From NCBI RefSeq assembly GCF_033097485.1, contig NZ_AP028634.1, positions 1,107,126 to 1,171,125 of the forward strand: a DNA stretch of 64,000 nt. The letters run 5' to 3'. Every line of letters begins with the position of its first letter. The first letter of the stretch is position 1. A model generated the notes under the pieces. That model was given only the letters and a program-made list of their open reading frames with translations, was not told the origin of the DNA and did no database searches. Positions 33,773-42,913 of this stretch are shown here, piece after piece. The DNA comes from Pyrofollis japonicus (lineage in GTDB: Archaea; Thermoproteota; Thermoprotei_A; Sulfolobales; Pyrodictiaceae). The translations under genes were made by a program, and so were the position numbers.

Positions 33773-33875
33773 TCCCCTCATCGCCCATTGGGCTGATGAC
33801 TGGCTCCACCGACAGTATTGTGCAAAAGATATACCTATATGTACTCATAGCTATACCTGTCTACTGGTGAAGTGT

Positions 33876-34805
33876 TTGGCAGACGGTGCTGCGCCGACGT
33901 ATGGCTTCGGCGACGTGATATGGTGGCTATTCTGGCTGCTATTCCTAATACTGATGCTTGAACCCGTTATGAGTATGCGGAGACTGCACGCGGCAAGACT
34001 GTCCCTTATTAGGGAAATGGAGAGGAAGTACGGGTGGCGCGTAATAACGATGATTCACCGCGAGGAGCGAGTATCGTTCTTCGGTATACCGATACAGAGG
34101 TTCATAAACATTGAGGACTCCGAGGCAGTGCTCCGCGCGATAAGGACCACGCCTCCAGACAAGCCCATAGCACTGATACTCCACACGCCGGGAGGCCTCG
34201 TCCTAGCCGCTAGCCAGATAGCAATGGCTCTCAAGAGGCACCCCGGCAAGAAAATAGTAATTGTGCCCCACTACGCTATGAGCGGTGGCACACTCATAGC
34301 ATTAGCGGCCGACGAGATACTGATGGATCCGAACGCGGTGCTTGGCCCGCTTGACCCCCAGCTAGCACTTGGGCCACAGGGCCCGGTGGTACCGGCGCCA
34401 AGCATAGTGAAGGTGGCCAAAATGAAGAAGGACAAGGCCGCCGACACAACGCTCATCGTTGCCGACGTCGCCGAGAAGGCCATCATGGAGATGCAGGAAA
34501 CCATAGTAGAGCTGCTCAAGGACAAAATGGGCGAGGATAAGGCGAAGGAGCTCGCAAAGATACTGACAGAGGGCAGGTGGACACACGACTACCCGATAAC
34601 CGTTGAGAAGGCGAGGGAGCTAGGCCTGCCAGTAAAGACCGAGGTACCGCCAGAGGTCTATGAGCTAATGGAGCTGTATCCACAAGCGCCAGGCAACCGG
34701 CCCGGAGTAGAATACATACCGCAGCCGCTGCCAACGCCAAGCCATAGGCAGCACGGCGGAAATACTCGCGGAGTAGCGGTGATCGTGAGACGATTCCTCG
34801 GCTAG
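33876..34805 (+). CDS. ClpP-class membrane serine protease (SDH/DUF114 family)
   Basis: A 309-residue membrane-anchored protease-like protein of the SppA/ClpP fold, serine-dehydrogenase-proteinase type. One N-terminal transmembrane helix (DVIWWLFWLLFLILMLEPV) is followed by the domain with ALILHTPGGLVLAASQIAMA, the catalytic-serine region HYAMSGGTLIALAADEILMD, and GPLDPQ. The TTG start is chosen from GGTGA five bases upstream and a TATA-like GATATACC placing transcription near 33855; a longer frame overlaps the MFS gene. Such proteins are thought to degrade membrane or signal peptides. The C-terminus ends in a Pro-rich, basic tail. Confidence 0.85.
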   Translation: MADGAAPTYGFGDVIWWLFWLLFLILMLEPVMSMRRLHAARLSLIREMERKYGWRVITMIHREERVSFFGIPIQRFINIEDSEAVLRAIRTTPPDKPIALILHTPGGLVLAASQIAMALKRHPGKKIVIVPHYAMSGGTLIALAADEILMDPNAVLGPLDPQLALGPQGPVVPAPSIVKVAKMKKDKAADTTLIVADVAEKAIMEMQETIVELLKDKMGEDKAKELAKILTEGRWTHDYPITVEKARELGLPVKTEVPPEVYELMELYPQAPGNRPGVEYIPQPLPTPSHRQHGGNTRGVAVIVRRFLG

Positions 34806-34903
34806 AGAAAACAATGTGTAAAACAAGTCTCTCTTTTTATTACCTCGATGCCTAAGATAATGGGTTTTTCGCCAAGTAGCATATTCTTGGCAATGCAGCA
34901 CCG

Positions 34904-35566
34904 CTACGACTCCATCTTTTTAACTCGGACACCGTCGCCTAGAACCCAGTATGTTCCGTCGCTTCTCTCCTCGAGCTTGAATATCGGTGCCTTGTGCTTA
35001 ACCTCTTCTAGGAGTAGGGCTGCTGTGTGGAATGCTTCATGCCTGCTCCTAGCTGATACGAGGATATGGATTGTGTAGTCTCCGGGCCTTCTTTCCCCAA
35101 TGTAGTGTAGTACGGCCACGTCTATCACGCCTGGGACGTCGGCATATTTTGCTGCCAGCTCGTAGAGCTTTCGATCCGCAAGCTCCCGGTATGCGTCGTA
35201 GACTAGCTTGTCTACGCGGTTTCCGTTGACATAGCCCTTGACGAACCCCGTGAATCCTACTACTGCGCCGCCTCCGAGAACAGTTGCGCGGAGCGCCATC
35301 GCCTTTACAAGCTTGTCAAGGGACATGTTTTCCTCCGGCATAATGACTCTGGCGACGAGGACGCCCGGCTTGGGCACAAGGGCGTAGCAAGCCGTATTGG
35401 AGGGCACCTCGTCTTGGGGGTCGAGAATCTTGCCGCTACAAGCGATGGCGTAGTCCTCTCCTAGTCCCAGCTCGGTAGCGATCTCCGAGACCCTCGAAGC
35501 AGCTGTATCCGCTTCCTCTTCGCTGATATCCAGGCCGGTGAAGCGGAGCACGCGCAGGTGGGGCAT
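34904..35566 (-). CDS. moaE: Molybdopterin synthase catalytic subunit with N-terminal extension
   Basis: A 220-residue MoaE-type protein that adds sulfur to precursor Z to make molybdopterin, the cofactor of W/Mo enzymes. The MoaE core starts at AVVGFTGFVKGYVNGNRVDK near residue 100 and contains LVYDAYRELADRKLYELA, DVAVLHYIGERRPGDYTIHI, SARSRHEAFHTAALLLEEVK and KAPIFKLEE with the catalytic lysines. The first 90 residues (RVLRFTGLDISEEEADTAA onward) resemble a degenerate MoaD-like beta-grasp domain but lack the terminal Gly-Gly tail. The AOR in this window is one possible client of the pterin. Confidence 0.88.
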   Translation of the reverse strand: MPHLRVLRFTGLDISEEEADTAASRVSEIATELGLGEDYAIACSGKILDPQDEVPSNTACYALVPKPGVLVARVIMPEENMSLDKLVKAMALRATVLGGGAVVGFTGFVKGYVNGNRVDKLVYDAYRELADRKLYELAAKYADVPGVIDVAVLHYIGERRPGDYTIHILVSARSRHEAFHTAALLLEEVKHKAPIFKLEERSDGTYWVLGDGVRVKKMES

Positions 35567-35610
35567 AGTCCCTGTCTCCGAGAAAGCAGTAATACCCCTC
35601 TAGAGGCTCT

Positions 35611-36720
35611 TTACGGTGTCCCCGAAACTCGTGTCTCCAGAATCCTCTCCGCTACGGCAGAGACACCGAAGCGTAGCGGATCAGTAACGGGTACCAAGTA
35701 CTCCCTGCTATACTTCTCGATTAGCCTTTTCGCGTCTTCCTCGCCGAGCATGCTAGTATTCAGCGCTATGCCGGCTACAACCATGTCGGGGTAGGGATTG
35801 AGGCTCCTAAGGTACAAGATCTCCTCACGGGGCTCGGGAACAGGTAAGGGCTTTGCAGCATGCTCAAACCCAGCTCTCGTGGTCCTCCCAGGCACGTGTG
35901 CTATAACGATGTGTGTTGGTGCCGCCCCGCGCAGGATCCCCAACGATACGTGGCCGTAAGCCTCGTGGCTTATCGCTGCCTGGCCCTCAACTACGATTGC
36001 CTCGCAGCCCCTCTCAGCCTCATCGACAACAGCCTTCTCTACGGCCCCCGCGACGAAGTCGCTCGGTACTGCGTCAGCAACTATGCCGCGGGCTCCAAGG
36101 AGTAGCATTGTCTGCCCAGTCCCAACCATGCAGGCCCTTATTCCCCTCCTAGCTAGCTCCTCGTAGAGAGTATACGTCACAATATTCTTGCCCGCGTCGC
36201 AATCCGTTCCCGCGACGAGTACACGGATAACCCTCGTTAATAATACGCTTCCATCCCAGATCCTGAGATAACTTGGGTCAGGCTTACGCACGTCAACGAT
36301 CCTCGCGCCAGAGGACTCGGCCGCTCTCCTCAGCCGCGGTATGTCGGAGAGGAAGGTGTGGAGCCCACTATAGACGTCTATGCCGAGGCTGAGGGCTCGC
36401 TCGATGTCGTCGAGCCACTCCTCCGGCAATCGTCCCCCTACGGGCGCAGCTCCAAGAATTAACGCGCTTGGCTGGTAGCGCAGAGCATCGCCAAGAGACC
36501 CTACAACTGGTATGCCGCGCTCCTCGATACCTAGTACTTCTCCTGCATCACGACCCGCATTACGCCTATCAACGACTGCCACTATGTCCCAGAGCAGCCC
36601 TCCATTAAAGATAACAAGGTCGTGGGCAGTCTTACCTTCTGGCAACCCGTAAGCGCCATCGGCATAAACTATTGCCTTGCGTCGCCCCCTGTGATAAACC
36701 ATCGGCAAGACAGAAGCCAC
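35611..36720 (-). CDS. DUF1611/DgcN-family P-loop protein
   Basis: A 369-residue protein of the DUF1611 family. The N-terminal half is a Rossmann-like domain (GGLLWDIVAVVDRRNAGRDA, ALILGAAPVGGRLPEEWLDD). The C-terminal half has a P-loop-like VAGTDCDAGKNIVTYTL, then IVVEGQAAISHEAYGHVSLG and HVPGRTTRAGFEHAAKPL. A bacterial member, DgcN, works in D-glutamate metabolism; the archaeal function is unknown. A TATA box (CTTATATTTT on the minus strand) places transcription start about 8 bases before the GTG used here; TTG four codons further in, with GGTGG upstream, is an equally good start. It is followed by moaE on the same strand after 44 bases, a possible operon. Confidence 0.82.
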   Translation of the reverse strand: MASVLPMVYHRGRRKAIVYADGAYGLPEGKTAHDLVIFNGGLLWDIVAVVDRRNAGRDAGEVLGIEERGIPVVGSLGDALRYQPSALILGAAPVGGRLPEEWLDDIERALSLGIDVYSGLHTFLSDIPRLRRAAESSGARIVDVRKPDPSYLRIWDGSVLLTRVIRVLVAGTDCDAGKNIVTYTLYEELARRGIRACMVGTGQTMLLLGARGIVADAVPSDFVAGAVEKAVVDEAERGCEAIVVEGQAAISHEAYGHVSLGILRGAAPTHIVIAHVPGRTTRAGFEHAAKPLPVPEPREEILYLRSLNPYPDMVVAGIALNTSMLGEEDAKRLIEKYSREYLVPVTDPLRFGVSAVAERILETRVSGTP

Positions 36721-36992
36721 CTAGGATCCATGGAGGCATTGTTGCAGCAAAATATAAGCATAAAGGCGCTAATTACGGTAGAAATAGCATACCTTACACA
36801 GCGTCGCAGCCATAGCCTTTCTACGCTAACGGGACGATACGAGGACTATATGCGCTAAGACCTCTTATGAGGTGTATCGAGTCTTTGAGAATAGCCTATC
36901 AGTAATGGCTTGAGAACCGGGTACCTGTGTCGCGAAAAGTGTAGAGAAGGGAAAGAAAAAGGTATGGGGTTTGAACTATCTTAAGTACGTGA

Positions 36993-37364
36993 TTATATAG
37001 TGCGTTTGTAGGCTATCAATAAGCCGCCTATGAGGCCGAGCCATGCACCTAGTGTGTAGAATCCTCCGTCAAAGGGTAGGGTGATCAGTGATAGTATTGC
37101 TACAGTCCATCCCACGGCGGTAGGGTGCTTATTGTACCAGTAGAGCGTGATGAATATGAGAATGCTTAGGATTATTTCAGTCCAGCCGGTTACGGCTGCG
37201 GATCCGTAGTGCCAGCCATAGAAGTTGCCCGTGCTAAGTACTGCGATACCGTCTATGAGTATGAGGAGTGCTCCTAGGGCTGCGGTCCACAGAGCGTAGC
37301 TTGGTACTTTCGTGGTCATTTGTGTGCTTCTTGTGAGAGCTTTCTGCTCTGACACACCTTTCAC
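36993..37364 (-). CDS. Small four-helix membrane protein
   Basis: A 123-residue protein with four hydrophobic helices: ALWTAALGALLILIDGIAVL, then TGWTEIILSILIFITLYWY, AVGWTVAILSLITLPF and TLGAWLGLIGGLLIAYKR. The pattern of glycines and the short cytoplasmic tail resemble widespread archaeal small membrane proteins of unknown function. Starts at GTG; a second GTG three codons in has GGTGA upstream and may be the true one. AT-rich sequence upstream provides promoter material. No partner is evident. Confidence 0.7.
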   Translation of the reverse strand: MKGVSEQKALTRSTQMTTKVPSYALWTAALGALLILIDGIAVLSTGNFYGWHYGSAAVTGWTEIILSILIFITLYWYNKHPTAVGWTVAILSLITLPFDGGFYTLGAWLGLIGGLLIAYKRTI

Positions 37365-37636
37365 CGTGTATATGTGTGTTCTTTAACACCCGTATACGTT
37401 TAACGCTTGTGTAAGAAAAATGAATAAATTGATACTATATGTATTTCAAGTAAAATAATAAACACTATTTTTTCAAAAACAAATATTATAAAGAATCAAT
37501 TATCTGAATTAAGAGGTAAGCATCGATAGGAATTTGAAACAAATTACTATTCTCAAAACTCTCTGAGCCCCTGCGTAGCATTGCGCGGCTTGGATGAAAA
37601 GGGGTGGTAGCATAGCCCCGAGCGGGCATGGACGGC
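37365..37636. other. AT-rich gene-free interval
   Basis: The first 190 bases are markedly more AT-rich than the rest of the window, with runs such as ATTTTTTCAAAAAC and AATATTATAAAGAATC. It contains the promoter region of the upstream membrane-protein gene. I see no RNA gene, direct repeats or origin-type boxes. Confidence 0.5.
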
Positions 37637-38530
37637 TTAATCCTTTAGCGAGCTTAGTGCGGGATAGCTGCTTCTAGTATAGCTGCTGCAGCTTATAGTC
37701 TTCGTTACAACTACTTTAGGGAAGAGCTTCCTTGCCTTCTCCACGAGGCTCCCTATCGGGCCAGTACTCTTGAACGCGTATACTGCTGGTCCTTTACCCG
37801 AGATGCCTGCTGTCTCGGCTTCGCTTCTTATTAGCTCGAATAAGGGCTCAGCACTCGTTCCCGTCGCTAACGCTGTGGCTACACCGTTTACGAGTACTGT
37901 CTTGCCCCAGTCGCCGTCCTCGAGGAGCCTCCATGCCGCGAGGTATAGTGGTTGGTATATTTCAAATGCTTCCCTGTCTATGCTCTTTATGCTTCGTCTC
38001 CCCGGTACAGCTATTACGACTAGGCCCTCGGGGCCATCGATGTGTCTTAACAGTTGCTGCGAAGCGTTATTCGTTGCATAGGTGCCGCACCCGCTTACAG
38101 CAAGGTGGTCGTCGAGGGCCCCAGTAATCGTTAGCCCAGCCGCCCTAGCTACTTCAACTCCAAGCTTGGCCAGCTCTAGCAGAGACGATTGGTAGCCTAG
38201 CAGTCTTAGCCCAGCCTCTAGGGCCGCGTTTATGAGAGCACTGCTCCCCTTGAGGCCTGCTTCAAGAGGTATGTCCGAGATGCCGCGGATGCAGAGTGAG
38301 CCAATGCCCTTACCTACGTGCTTGCTCAGTGTATCAGCTACTGCCTCGAGGATTGCCTTGTCTACTTCGACGCGTGTGCTCCGCGTAATGGTATAGCCCC
38401 TTGGCTTACTACACTTCCAGGCCTCCACGCTGAGCCAAAGATCTATTGCTGTGGCGGCTCCGAGCCCTCCCGTGCCTATCGCGTTCACAACCCCTATGGC
38501 TCCATGGGCTCTGCCTCGGGCTGTCTCCAC
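37637..38530 (-). CDS. aroK: Archaeal (GHMP-type) shikimate kinase
   Basis: A 297-residue GHMP-superfamily kinase phosphorylating shikimate at the 3-hydroxyl, the fifth step of the pathway. This archaeal enzyme is unrelated to bacterial AroK. The N-terminus has GAIGVVNAIGTGGLGAATAI, the ATP-binding GHMP motif is PLEAGLKGSSALINAALEAG near residue 93, and AGISGKGPAVYAFK near residue 245 is the third GHMP motif. The GTG start has AGAGGGG upstream. It is divergent from aroA, whose product performs the next step. Confidence 0.93.
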   Translation of the reverse strand: METARGRAHGAIGVVNAIGTGGLGAATAIDLWLSVEAWKCSKPRGYTITRSTRVEVDKAILEAVADTLSKHVGKGIGSLCIRGISDIPLEAGLKGSSALINAALEAGLRLLGYQSSLLELAKLGVEVARAAGLTITGALDDHLAVSGCGTYATNNASQQLLRHIDGPEGLVVIAVPGRRSIKSIDREAFEIYQPLYLAAWRLLEDGDWGKTVLVNGVATALATGTSAEPLFELIRSEAETAGISGKGPAVYAFKSTGPIGSLVEKARKLFPKVVVTKTISCSSYTRSSYPALSSLKD

Positions 38531-38672
38531 GCAAGACCCCTCTGAGCAACTAGTGGGAGAACCGGGAGCCTAATTAAAGGAGCCCCCTTACCCGTGTCAG
38601 AGTAGCCAGGAAGGCCTAGCTATCCAAGCCAGCGCGGAGGCCATGTGGTTTCTAGGAGGGTGTTTACAAGCC

Positions 38673-39968
38673 TTGGTTAACGAGAGCATAGTACTACTAG
38701 GGCCATCGATCCTAGACGGCTCAGTGAGGGCTCCTCCCTCTAAGAGCTATTCGCATCGCGCCTTCTTCGCGTCATTGCTTGCACGAGGCGAAAGCACCAT
38801 AGTCAACCCCCTGTGGAGCAATGACACTGCTACATCTCTAGCAGCCATTCGAGCCCTAGGGGCCCAAGCACGGCGCATTGATAACGCCCTACGAGTAGTA
38901 TCTGATGGCGCTAGGGGGCTGCGCTGGGCCCCAGTTATCTATGTAGCCGAGTCAGGTACGACAATGAGGCTGGTAACGGCTCTGCTAGGCCTGCTCGACA
39001 AGCCTGTACTAGTTTATGGGCGTGGCCGTATCCACGAGCGCCCAGTCAAAGGGCTGCTCGAGGCCCTTGGAAGTCTTGGCGCTGAATATATTGTTTCGCG
39101 AGGCTGCTGCCCGCCACATGTAGTCAAGGGGCCGGTTAGAGGTAGCCATGTCAAGGTTGATGCAAGGGAGAGTAGCCAGTATGTTTCAGCACTCCTTATG
39201 CTCGGGGCAGGGTTGGGAGAGCTAGACATAACTGTTACTAATCTTGAGTCAAAGCCATATGTTGACATAACTATTCGCGTCCTTGAAGCCTACGGTGTAA
39301 GCGTTGAGCGCGAAGATTATCGGTGGTTCCACGTAGTCGGTGAGCCGGTACCAGTTACATACGTCGTGCCTGGGGACTGGAGCAGCGCAGCGGCACTGCT
39401 CGCGGCAGGAGCCGTTGCTGGGCACGTACGCGTGGAGGGGCTTGACCCGGCGGACCCCCAGCCCGATAAAGCGATAACGTACATATTAAGATCTATGGGC
39501 GCTGGCATAAGGGTTAGAGAAAACTATGCTGAGGCTTGGAGTACTGGGCGCCTAGAGGGGTTCGAAACGCGTATTCAAGACTATCCCGATCTAGGCCCCG
39601 TCTTGGCTGCGCTTGCGGCAATTGCATGCGGTTACTCGAGGATATGTTGTGCGGAGAGACTTAGGCTCAAGGAGAGTGACCGCGTAGAGGCAATCCTAGA
39701 CCTTATGAGGCGTAGTGGCGTAGATTCGTGGCTCGAGGAAGGGGACAAGGGGCTCTGCATAGTAGTTAGGGGTGCATGTGGCAGGCTAAGGGGCGGAGTC
39801 GTCTACGATGTACATGGGGACCACCGGGTAGCAATGGCGGCAGCCATCTTGGGCCTCGCCTCAGCAGGGGAAACGGTTATCAGAAACCCAGGTGTCGTGG
39901 CTAAGTCCTTTCCCGGTTTCTGGGATGCTTTGAAAAAGCTTGGTGCGAGGATAGTTGAGGAGAAGTAG
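38673..39968 (+). CDS. aroA: 3-phosphoshikimate 1-carboxyvinyltransferase (EPSP synthase)
   Basis: A 431-residue EPSP synthase joining shikimate-3-phosphate and PEP. Motifs in order: APPSKSYSHRAFFASLLA at the N-terminus, AESGTTMRLVTALLGL near residue 90, GDWSSAAALLAAGAV in the middle, RLKESDRVEAIL and DVHGDHRVAMAAAILGLA near the C-terminus, all active-site segments. I prefer the TTG start, with AGGAGGGTG 11 bases upstream, which gives the usual N-terminus; an ATG ten codons earlier overlaps that ribosome site. It is followed 20 bases later by chorismate synthase. Confidence 0.95.
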   Translation: MVNESIVLLGPSILDGSVRAPPSKSYSHRAFFASLLARGESTIVNPLWSNDTATSLAAIRALGAQARRIDNALRVVSDGARGLRWAPVIYVAESGTTMRLVTALLGLLDKPVLVYGRGRIHERPVKGLLEALGSLGAEYIVSRGCCPPHVVKGPVRGSHVKVDARESSQYVSALLMLGAGLGELDITVTNLESKPYVDITIRVLEAYGVSVEREDYRWFHVVGEPVPVTYVVPGDWSSAAALLAAGAVAGHVRVEGLDPADPQPDKAITYILRSMGAGIRVRENYAEAWSTGRLEGFETRIQDYPDLGPVLAALAAIACGYSRICCAERLRLKESDRVEAILDLMRRSGVDSWLEEGDKGLCIVVRGACGRLRGGVVYDVHGDHRVAMAAAILGLASAGETVIRNPGVVAKSFPGFWDALKKLGARIVEEK

Positions 39969-39988
39969 TTGAAGAGGGATGAGTATCC

Positions 39989-41137
39989 TTGGCGATGGGC
40001 AGGCTTCTCAGGTTTACATTGTTCGGGGAGAGCCACGGGTGCTGCGTGGGCTTTGTGCTTGAAGGAGTTCCGCCGGGGATACCGCTCGACGCTGACGAGA
40101 TAAACCGGGAGCTGGCTCTTCGCCGTCCCGGAAGATTATTGACAAGCCCCCGACGAGAACCCGACACCGTCGAGATACTGAGCGGAGTCTACATGGGGTA
40201 TACTACTGGCGCCCCTCTGGCTGCAATTATTCGCAACCGCGATATCGATAGCAGTTTCTACGAGAAAACTGTGCGATACCGTCCCAGACCCGGGCACTCC
40301 GACCTCACAGCAAGGCTCCGCTACATGGGGTTCAACGATTACCGTGGCGGCGGCATGTTCTCGGGAAGGCTTACGGCAGCAATAGTCGCTGCGGGCACCA
40401 TAGCGAAGAAGATCATTGGTAGGCATGGCGTAGCTCTCTATGCTTATCTGCGCCGACTAGGGCCTGCTGAGTGCCCTGAGCCAGAGAGCCTAGAGAAGCC
40501 CGACGAGCTGGAGAAGGCTCGCAACGCGAGGAACCAGAGCCCAGTATTCTGTCACGACACGCAAGCCTCCGAGGAGATGGCTGCCGCGCTTAGAGACGCG
40601 ATGAGGAGCGGAGATAGCCTCGGAGGCCTCGTAGAGCTATGGATCCTCGGAGCGCCGCCAGGGCTAGGGGACCCACCGTTAGAGCCCCTGGACGCAGAGC
40701 TGGCAAAGGCGTTCTTCTCGATACCAGGCGTTAGGGGAGTAGAGCTCGGAGTAGGCATGAAGGCAGCCGAGCTGAGGGGCTCAGAGGCGACCGACAACAT
40801 AGTAATCACCGAGGATGGGACTCCAAGACCAGTACCTGGGCACAGCGGAGGAGTACTAGGCGGACTCTCAACGGGGGCACCAATAGTCATGAGGATAGCG
40901 TTCAAACCGACCTCGACGATAAGAAAGCCCTTGCAGACAATTGACTGGAGAAGCTACGAGCCAGCAGAAATAACAGGGCGAGGCAGACACGACCCAGCTA
41001 TAGCGATAAGAGCAATACCCGTAGTAGAGGCGGTCGCCGCACTAGTACTAGGAGACCACTTACTGAGATGGCTCTCCTACAGACTAGAGCACTACCACTG
41101 GCTTGAAGAAGGTATAGGCAGCTCCTGGGAGGAGTAA
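39989..41137 (+). CDS. aroC: Chorismate synthase
   Basis: A 382-residue FMN-dependent lyase making chorismate from EPSP, the last shikimate-pathway step. Family signatures are LFGESHGCCVGFVLEGVPPG at the start, RGGGMFSGRLTAAIVAAG, VPGHSGGVLGGLSTGAPIVM and GRHDPAIAIRAIPVVEAVAA near the end. TTG start with GAGGGATGA six bases upstream; an ATG two codons in is an alternative. The C-terminal 20 residues (HYHWLEEG) extend past the usual end. It forms an operon with aroA. Confidence 0.96.
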   Translation: MAMGRLLRFTLFGESHGCCVGFVLEGVPPGIPLDADEINRELALRRPGRLLTSPRREPDTVEILSGVYMGYTTGAPLAAIIRNRDIDSSFYEKTVRYRPRPGHSDLTARLRYMGFNDYRGGGMFSGRLTAAIVAAGTIAKKIIGRHGVALYAYLRRLGPAECPEPESLEKPDELEKARNARNQSPVFCHDTQASEEMAAALRDAMRSGDSLGGLVELWILGAPPGLGDPPLEPLDAELAKAFFSIPGVRGVELGVGMKAAELRGSEATDNIVITEDGTPRPVPGHSGGVLGGLSTGAPIVMRIAFKPTSTIRKPLQTIDWRSYEPAEITGRGRHDPAIAIRAIPVVEAVAALVLGDHLLRWLSYRLEHYHWLEEGIGSSWEE

Positions 41138-41262
41138 CCAATTTGTTTGTAAACAGTGTTTAGGGCAGATTATCACGGTATTGGAAGCTAGGCCCATGGG
41201 GCTGGGGCATGGCGTTCAGAGGATAGTTGTTTTACTATAAGCCTTGGCACAGCGATCCCCTG

Positions 41263-41673
41263 CTACAAGGTCTCAACTCTTATTCCGAGCTCTCGTAGGA
41301 TTAACTCCCTCTTTGCTACAATGTCTTTGTCGAATGTCGCAAAGCGTTCTGCGCCGAGAAGCCTACATGACACAATATGGAGAAGGTCTAGCGTTCTAAG
41401 CTTGAGAGCGTCTGCGAGCCTAGAGGCCTGTAGAAGCACCTCGTCGAAATCTAGCTCGCCGATCCGGGCACCAATACTCTCAATAGAGTATATGGCGAGA
41501 GACAGCGGCGCCTCTAGACCAGCCCGCGAATACACAGAGGCGAGCTCAACTAGCGTTAGCTTGCTGACAACTCGTTTATCATTCACCGCCTCTAGTAGCT
41601 TGACGGCCTTCGAGTGATTAGGGTCCAGCTCATCCATGTAGGAGATTATCACATTGGTATCCACGTATATCAT
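41263..41673 (-). CDS. PIN-domain toxin (VapC-like)
   Basis: A 136-residue PIN-domain ribonuclease. The four acidic catalytic residues are visible: D5 in IYVDTNVIIS, E in TLVELASVYSRAG, D in LRTLDLLHIVSC, and D in FATFDKDIVAK. VapC toxins cleave tRNA or rRNA when not bound by antitoxin. The start overlaps the stop of the antitoxin gene by four bases, the usual VapBC arrangement. The pair is oriented against aroC and lies inside the aromatic amino acid locus. Confidence 0.9.
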   Translation of the reverse strand: MIYVDTNVIISYMDELDPNHSKAVKLLEAVNDKRVVSKLTLVELASVYSRAGLEAPLSLAIYSIESIGARIGELDFDEVLLQASRLADALKLRTLDLLHIVSCRLLGAERFATFDKDIVAKRELILRELGIRVETL

Positions 41674-41921
41674 CTACTTCGCCCTTCTTCGAGAAGCTCG
41701 GTGAGCCTACCGTGCCGGATCCGGTACCTCCTCTCCCTTAGTTCTTCAACCTTCTCGTACACGTTTTCCCAGAACCTTATCTCCTCCATGACGCTTCCAA
41801 GGCCACGCTCAATCATAATGTTAAAGGCGTGTGAACGGCTCCTCGCAAGGCCGTACTTAACCATCTTATCGGCTAGCTCAACGAGTTCTTTCCTAACCTT
41901 AATAGATACAGTAACAGACAC
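41670..41921 (-). CDS. Ribbon-helix-helix antitoxin (VapB-like)
   Basis: An 83-residue antitoxin. The N-terminus VTVSIKVRKELVELADKMVK with GLARSRSHAFNIMIERGL fits the CopG/Arc ribbon-helix-helix DNA-binding fold. The C-terminal half (EEIRFWENVYEKVEELRERR) is a charged helix that would wrap the toxin. The GTG start is chosen because GGGGGTG lies upstream and a TATA-like CTTATATC is about 45 bases upstream; a longer frame adds 20 residues. Likely autoregulates the vapBC unit. Confidence 0.82.
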   Translation of the reverse strand: MSVTVSIKVRKELVELADKMVKYGLARSRSHAFNIMIERGLGSVMEEIRFWENVYEKVEELRERRYRIRHGRLTELLEEGRSR

Positions 41922-42084
41922 TGCACCCCCGATAATAGAGGATATACCCAGGTATACCGATATAAGGGGCTCGTTCTCCATAGCCTTCTAGTTCTACCGA
42001 TTAACGCGACAGCAGTCTCTGTATGGATGCAAAACGCTCGCAGCCAAGAGGGCCCTCTATGACCCTTATTATGAATTGCCATGC

Positions 42085-42897
42085 CTAGGTCTTCTTATGG
42101 TATGGGTAGCTTCCAAGTACCCTTAGGAACAGGCTCCTCTGATGTACTTCTTTCAGCGACTCTGCGACATTCTTGTCGAGCCTTGTCCCCTCTAGCTCAA
42201 CGTAGAAGTTATAGTGCCACGGTTTGCCGGGGGCCGGCATAGAGTAGATCATTTTGAGGTTTATGTTCCTGGTTGCAAAGGGTTCAAGCCAGTAGTGCAG
42301 CGAGCCTGGCTGGTCGGGAAGAGCAGCTACAATCATTGTTCTCGACGCATTTCTTGGCTGGTCGTGCCACGCGAGGACTATGAACCTTGTATAGTTGTTT
42401 TCAGGACCTATGTTGTTATTTACGACTTCTAGTTTGTTTTCGGAGGCTGCGCGTTGGCTACATATACAGTAGCCCCCGTTTCTAGCAGCTTCTTCTGCCG
42501 CCTTACTCGTGCTCGAAGTCGGAACATACTCGTAGGTACCTAGTAGCTTGTTAACCGAGTGATAGGCTTCTCCATAAGCATGTGGGTGCGTGTAAAGCCT
42601 CTTTGGCGCACCGTCACCACTTCTTGCGAGCACGAGCCCTATTTTCATCTCTATACCGGCATATATGCTGAGCATAGTGGAGGCGAGGTTGTGTAAGGTC
42701 TCGCCTACTGGGCCCTCGAGACTATTCTCCAGCGGCACTACTCCGTAATCTGCCTCATAGTTCTCTACACGGTTAAAGACCTCCGTCACGCTCCTTGCAG
42801 GCACTAGTTCATATCCGTGGAACAACTCCTCGGCAGCGATATGGGTAAAGCTATTCCTCGGCCCAAGAAACGCTACTCGCTTGCCAGTCAACAGCAA
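42085..42897 (-). CDS. pheA: Prephenate dehydratase
   Basis: A 270-residue enzyme converting prephenate to phenylpyruvate for phenylalanine. The catalytic domain has VAFLGPRNSFTHIAAEELF, EADYGVVPLENSLEGPVGET and the essential TRF in NNYTRFIVLAW near residue 168. A C-terminal ACT domain (MIVAALPDQPGSLHYWLEPF, then HYNFYVELEG) should bind phenylalanine for feedback inhibition. It follows the tyrA fusion on the same strand after 16 bases and ends the four-gene tkt-tyrA-pheA unit. Confidence 0.95.
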   Translation of the reverse strand: MLLTGKRVAFLGPRNSFTHIAAEELFHGYELVPARSVTEVFNRVENYEADYGVVPLENSLEGPVGETLHNLASTMLSIYAGIEMKIGLVLARSGDGAPKRLYTHPHAYGEAYHSVNKLLGTYEYVPTSSTSKAAEEAARNGGYCICSQRAASENKLEVVNNNIGPENNYTRFIVLAWHDQPRNASRTMIVAALPDQPGSLHYWLEPFATRNINLKMIYSMPAPGKPWHYNFYVELEGTRLDKNVAESLKEVHQRSLFLRVLGSYPYHKKT

Positions 42898-42913
42898 CGC
42901 CTCCCTAGGCCCT

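Noticed and set aside
36731-36858. A 42-codon plus-strand frame starting MEALLQQNISIKAL
   Set aside because: It lies on top of the DUF1611 promoter, has no ribosome site and shows no recognisable pattern.
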